A stretch of 10,922 nt of DNA, taken from NCBI GenBank assembly GCA_900550165.1, contig URQY01000042.1, forward strand, positions 1 to 10,922, in the 5' to 3' direction. The notes beneath the pieces were generated by a model, which worked only from the letters and a program-made list of their open reading frames with translations, did not search any database and had not been told where the DNA came from. This document shows positions 1-6,281 of the stretch, piece after piece; position 1 is the first letter of the stretch, and each line of letters begins with the position of its first letter. The position numbers and the translations under genes are program-made. The stretch comes from an uncultured Eubacteriales bacterium (GTDB lineage Bacteria; Bacillota; Clostridia; Oscillospirales; Oscillospiraceae).

Positions 1-675
1 GTCGTAGATCTCGTGCAGGTCGCGGATATCGTGGTCGATGCGGATGCCCTCGGGGGCTTTGAGCCCATCCGGATTATACCAGCAGGTGACGATGCCGGCA
101 TCGCTGCCGCCGCGCATATCGCTCGTGAGCGAGTCGCCGACGATCATGACCTGCGATTTGTCAACAGGAGAGATGGCGTCGAAGACCTGATCGAAAAACG
201 CTGCGCTCGGCTTTTCCGCGCCGAGCTGCTCGGAGAGAAACACGCCGTCCATCAGCGCGCCGAGACCGGACAGACGCAGCTTTTTCGTCTGGGCCGTGAC
301 GGTGCCGTTCGATACGGCGAACTGCCGCACCCTGCCGCAGAGGGAGCTGACGATGCGGTAGCTGTCATCACGAAAGACGATGGTATCGCCGAGACGGAGC
401 TGGTATTGGTCGTTGAAGGCCGAGGCGATCGAGGCGTCCAGCCCCTCGGCGGTGAAGAATTCGCGGAAGCGGCCGACCAGAACCTCGTTTTTGTCGATCT
501 CGCCGCGCTCCATACGCTGCCAGTAGCGCGCATTGATGGCCGAATAGCGGCGGACCGTCTCATCCGTGCATGGGCCGAGACCGAATTCTTCAAACAGGCT
601 GCGGACGGCGGCGCTCTCCGCTGCGTCAAAATCCAGCAGTGTGCGGTCCACATCCCACAGGATCGTCGTGATCAT
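1..675 (-). CDS. yjjG: YjjG/YfnB-family HAD pyrimidine nucleotidase (3' end cut by window edge)
   Basis: This reads as a cytoplasmic HAD-superfamily 5'-nucleotidase of the YjjG/YfnB type. Characterised members hydrolyse non-canonical pyrimidine nucleoside monophosphates (house-cleaning). The window holds 225 residues without a stop, and the family runs to about 225-240, so only the last few residues are missing at the left edge. All four HAD motifs are visible: motif I DVDRT (Asp8 and Asp10; Arg11 sits where Gly, Asp or Glu is commoner), motif II with Ser122-Asn123 in VSNGT, motif III Lys155-Pro156, and motif IV GDSLTSDMRGG at 180-190. The alpha-helical cap lies between motifs I and II. The ATG at 675 follows a GGAGG seven bases upstream. 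A consensus promoter stands about 65 nt before the start, so this is probably the first or only gene of its transcript. The exact substrate cannot be read from the sequence. Confidence 0.9.
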   Translation of the reverse strand, partial: MITTILWDVDRTLLDFDAAESAAVRSLFEEFGLGPCTDETVRRYSAINARYWQRMERGEIDKNEVLVGRFREFFTAEGLDASIASAFNDQYQLRLGDTIVFRDDSYRIVSSLCGRVRQFAVSNGTVTAQTKKLRLSGLGALMDGVFLSEQLGAEKPSAAFFDQVFDAISPVDKSQVMIVGDSLTSDMRGGSDAGIVTCWYNPDGLKAPEGIRIDHDIRDLHEIYD

Positions 676-746
676 GTTCCATCCTCCGTTTCTCTTTTGG
701 CATCCGCGCGGTGCAGGGAAGGACCTGCGCGCAGCAGACGGACTGC

Positions 747-776
747 ATTATAGCCCGATGGGTGCACGGATGTCAA
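747..776 (-). promoter_or_regulatory. Sigma-A promoter of the HAD nucleotidase gene
   Basis: On the minus strand there is a perfect -35 TTGACA (776-771) and a perfect -10 TATAAT (752-747) separated by 18 bp. This predicts a start near 740 and a leader of about 65 nt before the ATG at 675. Both hexamers are full consensus, so it should be strong unless repressed. A 14-bp palindrome lies 24 bp upstream of the -35 (800-813). Confidence 0.85.
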
Positions 777-918
777 GCGGCGCGTTGCGCCGACACTGCA
801 TTTTTCGAAAAATCGACGCGCGGCAAGGGGGAACACGGCGTTTCGGGCAAAAGAGCATTACCGGGGAGTGCTGCGGGAGAATATTCCTTCCCAGACCGGG
901 AAGGCCGGGCATCCCCCC

Positions 919-947
919 TTGTCAAGCGAGGCGATATATGATAAAAT
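919..947 (+). promoter_or_regulatory. Probable sigma-A promoter of the DMT transporter
   Basis: TTGTCA (919-924) and TAAAAT (942-947) are spaced by 17 bp, each one mismatch from consensus. Transcription would start near 954, roughly 55 nt before the transporter ATG. The predicted transcript meets the hairpin and T-tract at 962-987 within about ten nucleotides. Confidence 0.65.
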
Positions 948-961
948 CGGTCATAAGTAAA

Positions 962-987
962 CGGGCGCTTCATAGCGCCCGCTTTTT
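962..987 (+). terminator. Intrinsic-terminator-like hairpin in the transporter leader
   Basis: The stem CGGGCGCT/AGCGCCCG (962-969 with 974-981) has a TCAT loop and is followed by CTTTTT. It has the form of a rho-independent terminator, but no plus-strand gene lies upstream. It sits between the predicted start site and the transporter ribosome site, so it could be an attenuator, a leader-stabilising hairpin, or the end of a short unannotated transcript. Confidence 0.65.
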
Positions 988-1009
988 CAGATGAGAGGGG
1001 AAGAGAACG

Positions 1010-1897
1010 ATGAATCGTCAACGGAGGGCAGACATGATGCTGCTGCTCGCCACAGGCCTTTGGGGGGTATCCAACTGCCTGACGGCGATCTGCCTGAACG
1101 AATTGCAGCCGCTCACGCTGAACGCATTCCGCTTTATCACGGGCTTTCTGGTGCTGGGCACCATTTACTTCAAGCGGCTGCGCGGCGTGAACAAGAAAAC
1201 GCTCCAATACAGTGTCCTTGTGGGCCTGTCGCTTGTGGTGGTGTACGCCGGCGCGACCTACGGCGTGATGTATACGTCCGTCTCCAACGCCGGGTTTATC
1301 GGCGCGATGACGGTCCTGTTTACGCCGCTTTTCGAGTTCCTTCTGTACCGCAAAAGGCCGGGCAAAAAGTTCAGCTTCGCGATCATTCTGTGTCTCATCG
1401 GCATTGCGATGCTCACGCTGAACGAGACGCTCAAGCCCGCGCTGGGCGATATCATCTGCCTGCTGGTGCCGACGTTTTACGCCGTTGACCTCATGCTGAC
1501 GGAGAAGGCCGTGGCCGACCCGGAGGTCGACCCGCTGGCGCTCGGCGTCTGCGACCTCGCGGTCGTGGGCGTCGTGATGCTCGTGCTGTCGCTTTTGGTG
1601 GAAACGCCTGCGCTGCCGCAGTCGCCGAAGGTGTGGGCCTCGGCGCTGTTTCTCGGTATCTTCTGCTCGGGCGTGTGCCTTGTGCTGCAAAGCGTGTATC
1701 AGAAGGATACCACCGCGGCGCGCGCGGGGCTTATCTTCACGCTCGAGCCGGTGTTCTCCGCTGTGTTTGCGTTTTTTCTGCTCGGCGAGCGCCTCGGTCT
1801 CAAGGGCTATATCGGCGCGGCGCTGATGCTCGTGAGCCTTGTCGTGATGGAGGTCGAGATCCCGTTTTTCGACAAAACAGCGGAAAAGGCGGACTGA
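1010..1897 (+). CDS. DMT-superfamily EamA transporter
   Basis: This is an integral membrane protein of the drug/metabolite transporter superfamily with two EamA repeats. The 295 residues hold about ten hydrophobic helices: five in residues 8-140 and five in 145-285. That matches the usual ten-helix, roughly 300-residue form. The first helix carries the LLLATGLWGVSN motif typical of EamA proteins, and the second repeat ends in the ARAGLIFTLEPVFSAVFAFF motif, where the Glu-Pro pair is strongly conserved. Members export or import amino acids, metabolites or drugs, and nothing here fixes the substrate. The ATG at 1010 has GAGGGG nine bases upstream. It is probably monocistronic, with a promoter at 919-947 and a hairpin in the leader. 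The next gene has its own likely start signals 106 bp downstream. Confidence 0.92.
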   Translation: MNRQRRADMMLLLATGLWGVSNCLTAICLNELQPLTLNAFRFITGFLVLGTIYFKRLRGVNKKTLQYSVLVGLSLVVVYAGATYGVMYTSVSNAGFIGAMTVLFTPLFEFLLYRKRPGKKFSFAIILCLIGIAMLTLNETLKPALGDIICLLVPTFYAVDLMLTEKAVADPEVDPLALGVCDLAVVGVVMLVLSLLVETPALPQSPKVWASALFLGIFCSGVCLVLQSVYQKDTTAARAGLIFTLEPVFSAVFAFFLLGERLGLKGYIGAALMLVSLVVMEVEIPFFDKTAEKAD

Positions 1898-1906
1898 AGA
1901 CCCGAT

Positions 1907-1954
1907 CGCCACGTTTGGTTGCGGAGATGTAAGCCTTGCTTGGTGGCGCTTTTC
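1907..1954 (+). terminator. Possible weak terminator after the transporter
   Basis: CGCCAC (1907-1912) can pair with GTGGCG (1943-1948), which is followed by CTTTTC. The loop is about 30 nt, with a small AAG/CTT pairing inside. It is the only terminator-like structure in this gap and is poor, so readthrough into the XRE gene is possible. Confidence 0.25.
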
Positions 1955-1966
1955 GCCGTTGTCCGC

Positions 1967-1972
1967 TATACT
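1967..1972 (+). promoter_or_regulatory. Possible -10 element of the XRE-MGMT unit
   Basis: TATACT lies 32 bp before the ATG at 2004. No good -35 stands at 16-18 bp; the nearest is TTGGTG at 1940-1945, with a 21-bp spacer. The promoter may be weak or activator-dependent, or the unit may be read through from the transporter. Confidence 0.35.
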
Positions 1973-2003
1973 GGGCGCATCAAAGCAAACGGAGGATACA
2001 CAT

Positions 2004-2690
2004 ATGACATTGGGAGAAAAGCTGCAGCTGCTGCGCCGGTCGCGCGGTTTATCACAGGAACAGCTCGCGGCGGAACTTGACGTTTCGCGGCAGGCCATCA
2101 GCAAATGGGAGTGCGGCGACTCGACGCCCGACCTCGATAAGCTGCGCGCCATCTGCACCTACTTCGGCGTGACGACGGATTACCTCATCTGGGAAAACGA
2201 AGAGGACGCGCCGAAGGCGACCGTGACGGCGAAGGAGCGCGCCTCGCGCGGCAAGAATGAGGTTTTCAGCAATGCGCTGCTGTCGGTGCTGCTGCTCGCG
2301 GGCATCGCAGCGCTGTGGAGCAGTCTGCGCATCAGCTTTACAAGAGACGCTGTGGTGCACATGATCCTTGCCGTGGCAGCGATCGCTGCCGCGATCCTTT
2401 CAACGACCGCTTGGAAGCAGCGGGGCAGAGTGGTCGCCCTGCTCATCGCCGCAGCCGGCGCGGTTTTGGCGCTCTCCCGATTGACCGCCATGCTTGTCTA
2501 TCTGGCGGAGCTGTGGTCAGGGTCGAGAGTGTATGCGGACGGGGGCGATTGGCCGATCGTTTGGGAGAGCGCGGGGACTTGGCTGCGGCATGACTGGCCC
2601 TACTATCTATTCTATCTTGCCCTGATCGCGGGCGGGTTTTGGCTCGCGCGGCGGCTCAAAAAGAAGGAGAAGGCGAATGACGACCTTTGA
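2004..2690 (+). CDS. XRE-family regulator with C-terminal membrane segments
   Basis: This is a 228-residue DNA-binding protein. Residues 5-60 form a Cro/C1-type helix-turn-helix with the typical GLSQEQLA and VSRQAISKWE helices and the closing TPDLDKLRAI...FGVTTDYLI segment. After a charged linker (65-86) come about four hydrophobic segments (88-106, 117-135, 143-168, 199-215) and a basic tail. It is therefore probably a membrane-bound repressor, a common Firmicutes arrangement thought to sense the membrane or envelope. Its target and signal are unknown; self-regulation is plausible. I chose the ATG at 2004 because GGAGG lies eight bases before it. An in-frame ATG at 1959 would add 15 unconserved residues and overlap the likely -10. 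Its 3' end overlaps the MGMT-like gene by 14 nt, so the two are co-transcribed and perhaps translationally coupled. Confidence 0.88.
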   Translation: MTLGEKLQLLRRSRGLSQEQLAAELDVSRQAISKWECGDSTPDLDKLRAICTYFGVTTDYLIWENEEDAPKATVTAKERASRGKNEVFSNALLSVLLLAGIAALWSSLRISFTRDAVVHMILAVAAIAAAILSTTAWKQRGRVVALLIAAAGAVLALSRLTAMLVYLAELWSGSRVYADGGDWPIVWESAGTWLRHDWPYYLFYLALIAGGFWLARRLKKKEKANDDL

Positions 2691-3003
2691 CAAGGTATAC
2701 GCGGCGGTGAAGCTCATCCCGCGCGGGAGCGTTGCGACCTACGGACAGATTGCCGCGGCGATCGGGAACAAGCGCCTTGCCCGCGTCGTGGGCTATGCGC
2801 TGCACGTGAATCCTGCACCGGGCATCATCCCGTGCCACCGCGTCGTCAAGCGAGATGGGGAAGTGTCAAGTGCTTTTGCTTTTGGGGGCGCGAACCGTCA
2901 GGTCGAGCTGCTGAAGGACGAAGGCGTCGGTTTTTCAGATGATAGCCATGTCGACATGAAGAATTACTGCGTCCGCGCCCTGCCGCTCATTCTGGAGCAA
3001 TAA
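2677..3003 (+). CDS. MGMT-family protein, single DNA-binding/alkyltransferase domain, catalytic Cys kept
   Basis: The 108 residues match the C-terminal domain of O6-alkylguanine-DNA alkyltransferases, which flips out the damaged base and takes the alkyl group onto a cysteine. Visible features are the winged-helix start GSVATYGQIA (17-26), the Arg-containing helix RLARVVGYAL (33-42), the acceptor motif IPCHRVV (51-57, Cys53), and the FAFGGANRQVELLKDEGV tail. The N-terminal RNase-H-like domain of Ogt/Ada is absent, as in alkyltransferase-like (ATL) proteins, but those have Trp in place of this Cys. It may therefore be a minimal active alkyltransferase or a damage-recognition protein. The sequence cannot decide. 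It starts inside the XRE gene (14-nt overlap), and GAAGGAGAAGG just upstream supplies a ribosome site. A strong terminator begins at its stop codon. Confidence 0.88.
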   Translation: MTTFDKVYAAVKLIPRGSVATYGQIAAAIGNKRLARVVGYALHVNPAPGIIPCHRVVKRDGEVSSAFAFGGANRQVELLKDEGVGFSDDSHVDMKNYCVRALPLILEQ

Positions 3004-3043
3004 AAAGGAAGCATTCCCTCGAACGAGGGAATGCTTCCTTTTT
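3002..3043. terminator. Bidirectional rho-independent terminator
   Basis: A perfect 20-bp inverted repeat (3002-3021 with 3024-3043) starts with AAAAAGGAAGC and ends with GCTTCCTTTTT, so it has a T-tract in both directions. It overlaps the stop of the MGMT-like gene and lies 4 bp from the stop of the convergent DUF554 gene, ending both units. Confidence 0.95.
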
Positions 3044-3047
3044 CAAT

Positions 3048-3734
3048 TTACAGAAATCTGCACAGTAGGATCGGCAGGAACACGGCGGGGACGTAGTTCA
3101 TCACCTTGATCTTCGTCAGCCCCAGCATATTGAGCGACAGACCGAGAATGAGGATGGAGCCGACGCACTTCATCTCAAGGATGACCGCTTCCGTGAGATA
3201 CGGAGCGAGGAAGGACGCTCCCAGTGCGATAGCGCCCTGATAGAGAAAAATGGGGACGGCCGAGAGCGCCACGCCGATGCCGAGGGTCGAGGCGTAGACG
3301 ACGGAAATGATGCCGTCGAGCAGCGCTTTGGCGTAGAGCGTCGAATGGTCGCCGGTCAGACCGGAGTCGAGCGCTCCCATAATGGCCATTGCGCCCACGC
3401 AGAAGAGCAGGGAGGCGGTGACAAAGCCCTCGGAGAGTGACGTTTTGGATTCTTTGCTGCCCAATTTATGCTCGATCCAGTCACCGAGCCGGTGCATATT
3501 TTCATCGAGCTGTAAGAGCTCGCCGAAAATCGCGCCGATCGCGATGGAAAGGATGGCGACGAGCGTTTTTTCGCCCGCGAGCATACCGTCCACACCGATG
3601 TAGAGCACGCACAGCGCCGCACCTTTTTCAACGGCGTCGCTGAAGCGCTCCGGGATAAATTTGCCGATCAGGACACCGGCAAGGCTGCCGGCAATGATGG
3701 CGGCAGAGTTGACAAGGGTACCGGTCAAAATCAT
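3048..3734 (-). CDS. DUF554-family membrane protein (YdfK/YqgA type)
   Basis: This is a 228-residue integral membrane protein of the DUF554 family. I recognise the family start, with G-T-L-V-N and IIAGSLAGVLIGKFIPERF, and the following AxxLCVLYIGVDGML segment. Six to seven hydrophobic segments are visible, at about 5-25, 38-52, 57-72, 105-125, 140-165, 168-185 and 190-227. A charged stretch sits at 75-100 (the loop with GDWIEHKLG). Family members have no firmly established function; some annotations suggest transport. Its ATG overlaps the tcdA stop codon by 4 nt (ATGA), so it is almost certainly co-transcribed and coupled with tcdA. No functional link between the two is evident. It ends 4 bp from a strong shared terminator. 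Confidence 0.9.
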   Translation of the reverse strand: MILTGTLVNSAAIIAGSLAGVLIGKFIPERFSDAVEKGAALCVLYIGVDGMLAGEKTLVAILSIAIGAIFGELLQLDENMHRLGDWIEHKLGSKESKTSLSEGFVTASLLFCVGAMAIMGALDSGLTGDHSTLYAKALLDGIISVVYASTLGIGVALSAVPIFLYQGAIALGASFLAPYLTEAVILEMKCVGSILILGLSLNMLGLTKIKVMNYVPAVFLPILLCRFL

Positions 3735-4468
3735 TGGGGGCCGCCTTCTTTCCCGTTTTCGTATCCGGCGAGCGTCAGGATGACGTCACCCGCCATCATC
3801 AGTCCCGCGCAGCCGGGGACCCAGACGAGGCTTGCCGGTACGCTGCGGCGGCCCGGCGGGGGCGCTTCCAGCGCCTGCGGCTTGGCGGGGAGCTCGGGGG
3901 AGTAGAGGACGCGCAGATGCCGGATGCCGCGCTCACGCAGCTCCTTGCGCATCACGCGCGCAAGAGAGCAGTTGCGTGTTTTGGAAATATCCGTGATGCA
4001 CAGTTGTGAGGCGTCCAGCTTGTTGCCCGTCCCCATCGCGCAGAGGATGGGGATGCCGCGCGACTGCGCCGTTTCGATCAGGTCGAGCTTGCTCGACACA
4101 GTGTCGATGGCATCGATGATGTAGTCATAGCGTGCGGTGAAAAAATCCTCGCGGTGGGCGGCGTCATAACGCGCGCAGATGAGGTGCAGGTGAACATCGG
4201 GATTGATGTCGCGGCAGCGCGCGGCGAGGGCGTCGGTCTTGTTCTGACCGAGGGTGGAATGCAGCGCTTCAAGCTGGCGATTCAGATTTGTGGTGCCTAC
4301 GGTGTCATCGTCGATGAGCGTCAGCTCGCCGACGCCCGAGCGCACCAGCGCCTCGACCGCGTAGCTGCCGACACCGCCAAGGCCGAACACGGCCACGTGG
4401 CTGTGCTTCAGCCGCTCCATGGCCGCATCGCCGAGAAGCATCTGCGTGCGTAAAAACTGGTTGTCCAT
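3731..4468 (-). CDS. tcdA: tRNA threonylcarbamoyladenosine dehydratase TcdA
   Basis: This is a ThiF/E1-like enzyme of the TcdA (CsdL/YgdL) family. It uses ATP to cyclise t6A to ct6A at position 37 of ANN-decoding tRNAs in the cytoplasm. The 245 residues show the nucleotide-binding GLGGVGS (29-35), acidic DDD at 53-55, NLNRQ (61-65), the IIDAID segment (117-122), the family KTRNCSLARVMRKELR stretch (163-178), and a C-terminal hydrophobic VWVPGCAGLMMAGDVI (215-230). No paired CxxC zinc motifs are seen, which separates it from ThiF and MoeB. The ATG at 4468 has a GAGGA six bases upstream. I see no convincing promoter in the 81-bp gap, so it may depend on readthrough or on a promoter inside the preceding gene. 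The t6A synthesis genes tsaE and tsaB lie 3.2 kb away on the same strand. Confidence 0.93.
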   Translation of the reverse strand: MDNQFLRTQMLLGDAAMERLKHSHVAVFGLGGVGSYAVEALVRSGVGELTLIDDDTVGTTNLNRQLEALHSTLGQNKTDALAARCRDINPDVHLHLICARYDAAHREDFFTARYDYIIDAIDTVSSKLDLIETAQSRGIPILCAMGTGNKLDASQLCITDISKTRNCSLARVMRKELRERGIRHLRVLYSPELPAKPQALEAPPPGRRSVPASLVWVPGCAGLMMAGDVILTLAGYENGKEGGPQ

Positions 4469-4500
4469 AGCAGATCCTCACATGGAAAAGGATGGAAAGG

Positions 4501-4531
4501 AAAAGCTGCCGGTCGATGACCGGCAGCTTTT
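4501..4531 (-). terminator. Rho-independent terminator after the foldase gene
   Basis: AAAAGCTGCCGGTC (4501-4514) pairs with GACCGGCAGCTTTT (4518-4531) around a 3-nt loop. Read on the minus strand it lies 19 bp after the foldase stop and ends in TTTT. It also has TTTTTT in the plus direction, but no plus gene needs it. Confidence 0.88.
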
Positions 4532-4549
4532 TTGGATCACGAAAAAGGC

Positions 4550-5992
4550 TTAACCGACGTACTTCATGCCGTCGAACTGCTCAGCCTCCACACCGTCGGT
4601 GATGGAGCTGTACCACTCGTTGTAAGCGGCGCTCTTGAGGGAGATCACTGCCTGGTCATACCAGTAGGGATTTTCGCTCGTGCTCACAAAATACATGACG
4701 TGGTAGCCGTAGCTGGTCTGGACGATACCGGTGTCGCCCGCCTGACGCGCGGGGTCGAAGCACCAATCCTCGAACTCGCTGACCATCTGGCCGCGATAGA
4801 TGCCGGTATACAGACCGCCGGAGGAAGCGTTAGAGTCGGTGGAATTCTCAACAGCCAGCGCTGCAAAGGCGTCCTCGGTCTTCTCGCCGTTGTTATACTG
4901 CTGCAGGATCTCGTTGGCCTTGTCCTCGCTGTCGACGAGAATGTGACGCACGGAGACGGAGTGATAGTCGTTGCGGCTGCGGGAGTGGAAGAGAACAGCG
5001 TAATAACCCTTTTCACCGTTGGCGGCGACAGTGGTGTCGCCCTCCTGACGGGCGTCGTCAAACGCCCAGGTCAGCATATCGGAGGTGCCGTTCGTGACGT
5101 TGGCGGCGTGGGTGTAGGTACCTTCCATATCCTCACCGATGGCGTCGAAAGCCTCGCCCTGCGCATAGCGGGAAAGAGCGGTCTCAGCCTTCTGCTTGGC
5201 CTCTTCCAGGAGCTGGGCCTTTTCCTCGTCGGTCGCATCGCTGTCAGCAGCGGAGTAGAAGAGAATGTATTCGATGTCGGCGCTCTGATAGCTCTTGGGG
5301 TCGGCGTCATAAGCGGCCTGCACCTCGTCGTCGCTGTACTCAAGGGAATTGGCGTACTCGGCGGAATAGGCCTGAGCCAGAGAGGTCAGGCGCACGTTGC
5401 GCTCGAAGACGGCCTTGTTGACCAGCGGGCCGCACACGGTCTTGATGTACTGGCTGCGGGTATAGCCGGCAGCGGCGGCATAGGAGTCAAGGTCGCTATA
5501 GACCTGCTTCAGGTCCGCCTCCACGGTCTCGCTGCCGTCAAAGCCGTCTTCCTCGGCCTTCTGCGCGAGCAGGGAGTAGGAGGTCAGGCTGCTGATGGCC
5601 TGGTCGCGGAAGTAGTCGTACCAGGTGCCGCCGTCGGTCATGGGGCAGTCCTGATCCTTGAGCGATTTGGACGTATCCAGACCGTACATACTCAGATACG
5701 AGGAGTAATTGCGGACGAAGCTGTTGTAGGCGGTGTAGTAATAGTAGTCCACATCAGCGGCGGTGTAGGTCTCGTTGCCGATGGTAACGGCCTTGGCGTT
5801 GCGCTCGATGACCTTGGAGTTCGCCACGATGACGACGATGGCGACCAGCACAAAGACAACGGCGATCGCGATATACATGATATTGCTGCGGCGGGCCTTG
5901 GCCTGCTCCTCGCGTTCGCGCTGCGTGCGGGCGTCGGTGAAGCCGGTGGTCACCTGCTCCTGACGGGCTTTCTTTTCTCTGGATGCACTCAT
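4550..5992 (-). CDS. Membrane-anchored peptidylprolyl isomerase/foldase (parvulin, SurA/PrsA-like)
   Basis: This protein is probably anchored by its N-terminus and works outside the membrane as a folding chaperone and prolyl isomerase. The 480 residues comprise a charged cytoplasmic head (1-37), one transmembrane helix at 38-57, a SurA-N-like helical region (about 70-230), a first degenerate rotamase-like segment (235-338, beginning ADIEYILFYSA), and a clear parvulin domain at 343-437. That domain carries VRHILV (348-353), FAALAVENSTD, SGGLY and the closing YGYHVMYF. There is no lipobox Cys, unlike PrsA lipoproteins. The ATG at 5992 follows GAGAGGA at a longish spacing (about 12 nt). An in-frame TTG at 6013 is possible, but the ribosome site would then lie inside the coding region. 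It has its own promoter (6053-6081) and terminator (4501-4531), so it is monocistronic. Confidence 0.88.
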   Translation of the reverse strand: MSASREKKARQEQVTTGFTDARTQREREEQAKARRSNIMYIAIAVVFVLVAIVVIVANSKVIERNAKAVTIGNETYTAADVDYYYYTAYNSFVRNYSSYLSMYGLDTSKSLKDQDCPMTDGGTWYDYFRDQAISSLTSYSLLAQKAEEDGFDGSETVEADLKQVYSDLDSYAAAAGYTRSQYIKTVCGPLVNKAVFERNVRLTSLAQAYSAEYANSLEYSDDEVQAAYDADPKSYQSADIEYILFYSAADSDATDEEKAQLLEEAKQKAETALSRYAQGEAFDAIGEDMEGTYTHAANVTNGTSDMLTWAFDDARQEGDTTVAANGEKGYYAVLFHSRSRNDYHSVSVRHILVDSEDKANEILQQYNNGEKTEDAFAALAVENSTDSNASSGGLYTGIYRGQMVSEFEDWCFDPARQAGDTGIVQTSYGYHVMYFVSTSENPYWYDQAVISLKSAAYNEWYSSITDGVEAEQFDGMKYVG

Positions 5993-6052
5993 TTGTTTGT
6001 TCAGTCCTCTCAATTAGTGGGGTGTTGCTTGGGGTCATTCAAATGCCTGACC

Positions 6053-6081
6053 ATTATAACGAATGAAATTCAAGATTGCAA
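6053..6081 (-). promoter_or_regulatory. Sigma-A promoter of the foldase gene
   Basis: On the minus strand TTGCAA (6081-6076) and a perfect TATAAT (6058-6053) are 17 bp apart. The predicted start is near 6046, leaving a leader of about 53 nt before the ATG at 5992. The promoter lies just downstream of the multi-hairpin repeat element that follows upp. Confidence 0.82.
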
Positions 6082-6107
6082 TGACAAAATTGTGAAGATT
6101 CTTCGTA

Positions 6108-6280
6108 CCATTTTCCGCCCGCAGGCGGAAAACAATTAAAATCGCAATTCCTGACGACATGTGCGTCAGGAATTACCCTTTGCGCAAAGCGAGTGTCGAA
6201 TTGTCTGCTTGTGCAGACAATGAGGCACAGAGCGAGGCGAATCTTTCTCAATGAAAGCGACGTAAGTCGGTTTCATTGAA
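6108..6280 (-). repeat. Multi-hairpin intergenic element, copy A (downstream of upp)
   Basis: On the minus strand, starting 1 nt after the upp stop, four hairpins follow one another. P0 is TCAATGAAA/TTTCATTGA (6279-6271 with 6256-6248) with an inner CGAC/GTCG. A possible closing pairing AAAG/CTTT (6246-6243 with 6189-6186) encloses the identical blocks CGCTCTGTGCCTC (6234-6222) and TCGACACTCGCT (6199-6188), which flank a 9-bp hairpin (6221-6213 with 6208-6200). P2 is an 11-bp stem, AATTCCTGACG/CGTCAGGAATT (6174-6164 with 6156-6146), with loop CACATGT. P3 is TTTTCCGCC/GGCGGAAAA around a TGCG loop (6132-6111), ending in TGG. The same architecture recurs at 9456-9629 with other stem sequences. 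P0 lacks a T-tract, so it is a weak terminator candidate for upp. Confidence 0.8.
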
Positions 6281-6281
6281 G

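Larger units (their letters stand above)
676..1009. other. 334-bp divergent intergenic region without a gene
   Basis: No convincing reading frame with a ribosome site lies here. It contains the minus-strand promoter (747-776), a perfect palindrome ATTTTTCGAAAAAT at 800-813, a 7-bp hairpin CCTTCCC/GGGAAGG at 886-904 with a 5-nt loop and no T-tract, a plus-strand promoter (919-947) and a terminator-like hairpin (962-987). The stretch 820-885 shows nothing I can name. Confidence 0.6.

Noticed and set aside
886..904. CCTTCCC/GGGAAGG hairpin as a terminator
   Set aside because: It has a 7-bp stem but no T-tract on either strand and no gene that ends nearby. I keep it only as a note within the intergenic region.
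1959..2003. An earlier ATG for the XRE regulator
   Set aside because: It has no ribosome site and overlaps the likely -10. GGAGG is correctly spaced for the ATG at 2004.
773..2158. A 461-codon open frame on the minus strand
   Set aside because: It is antisense to the EamA transporter and the start of the XRE gene, and its product is Arg/His/Gln-rich with no recognisable domain. The sense genes explain the region.
4532..6139. A 535-codon open frame on the plus strand
   Set aside because: It lies entirely antisense to the foldase gene, which has clear domains, a promoter and a terminator. The antisense frame has low-complexity Val/Gly/Asp-rich protein, no family motif and no convincing ribosome site. 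Long antisense frames are common in GC-rich genes.
6108..6280. CRISPR array or known riboswitch
   Set aside because: The hairpins are each different in sequence with no regular repeat-spacer pattern, and the element follows stop codons rather than preceding start codons. I see no match to a riboswitch core I know.
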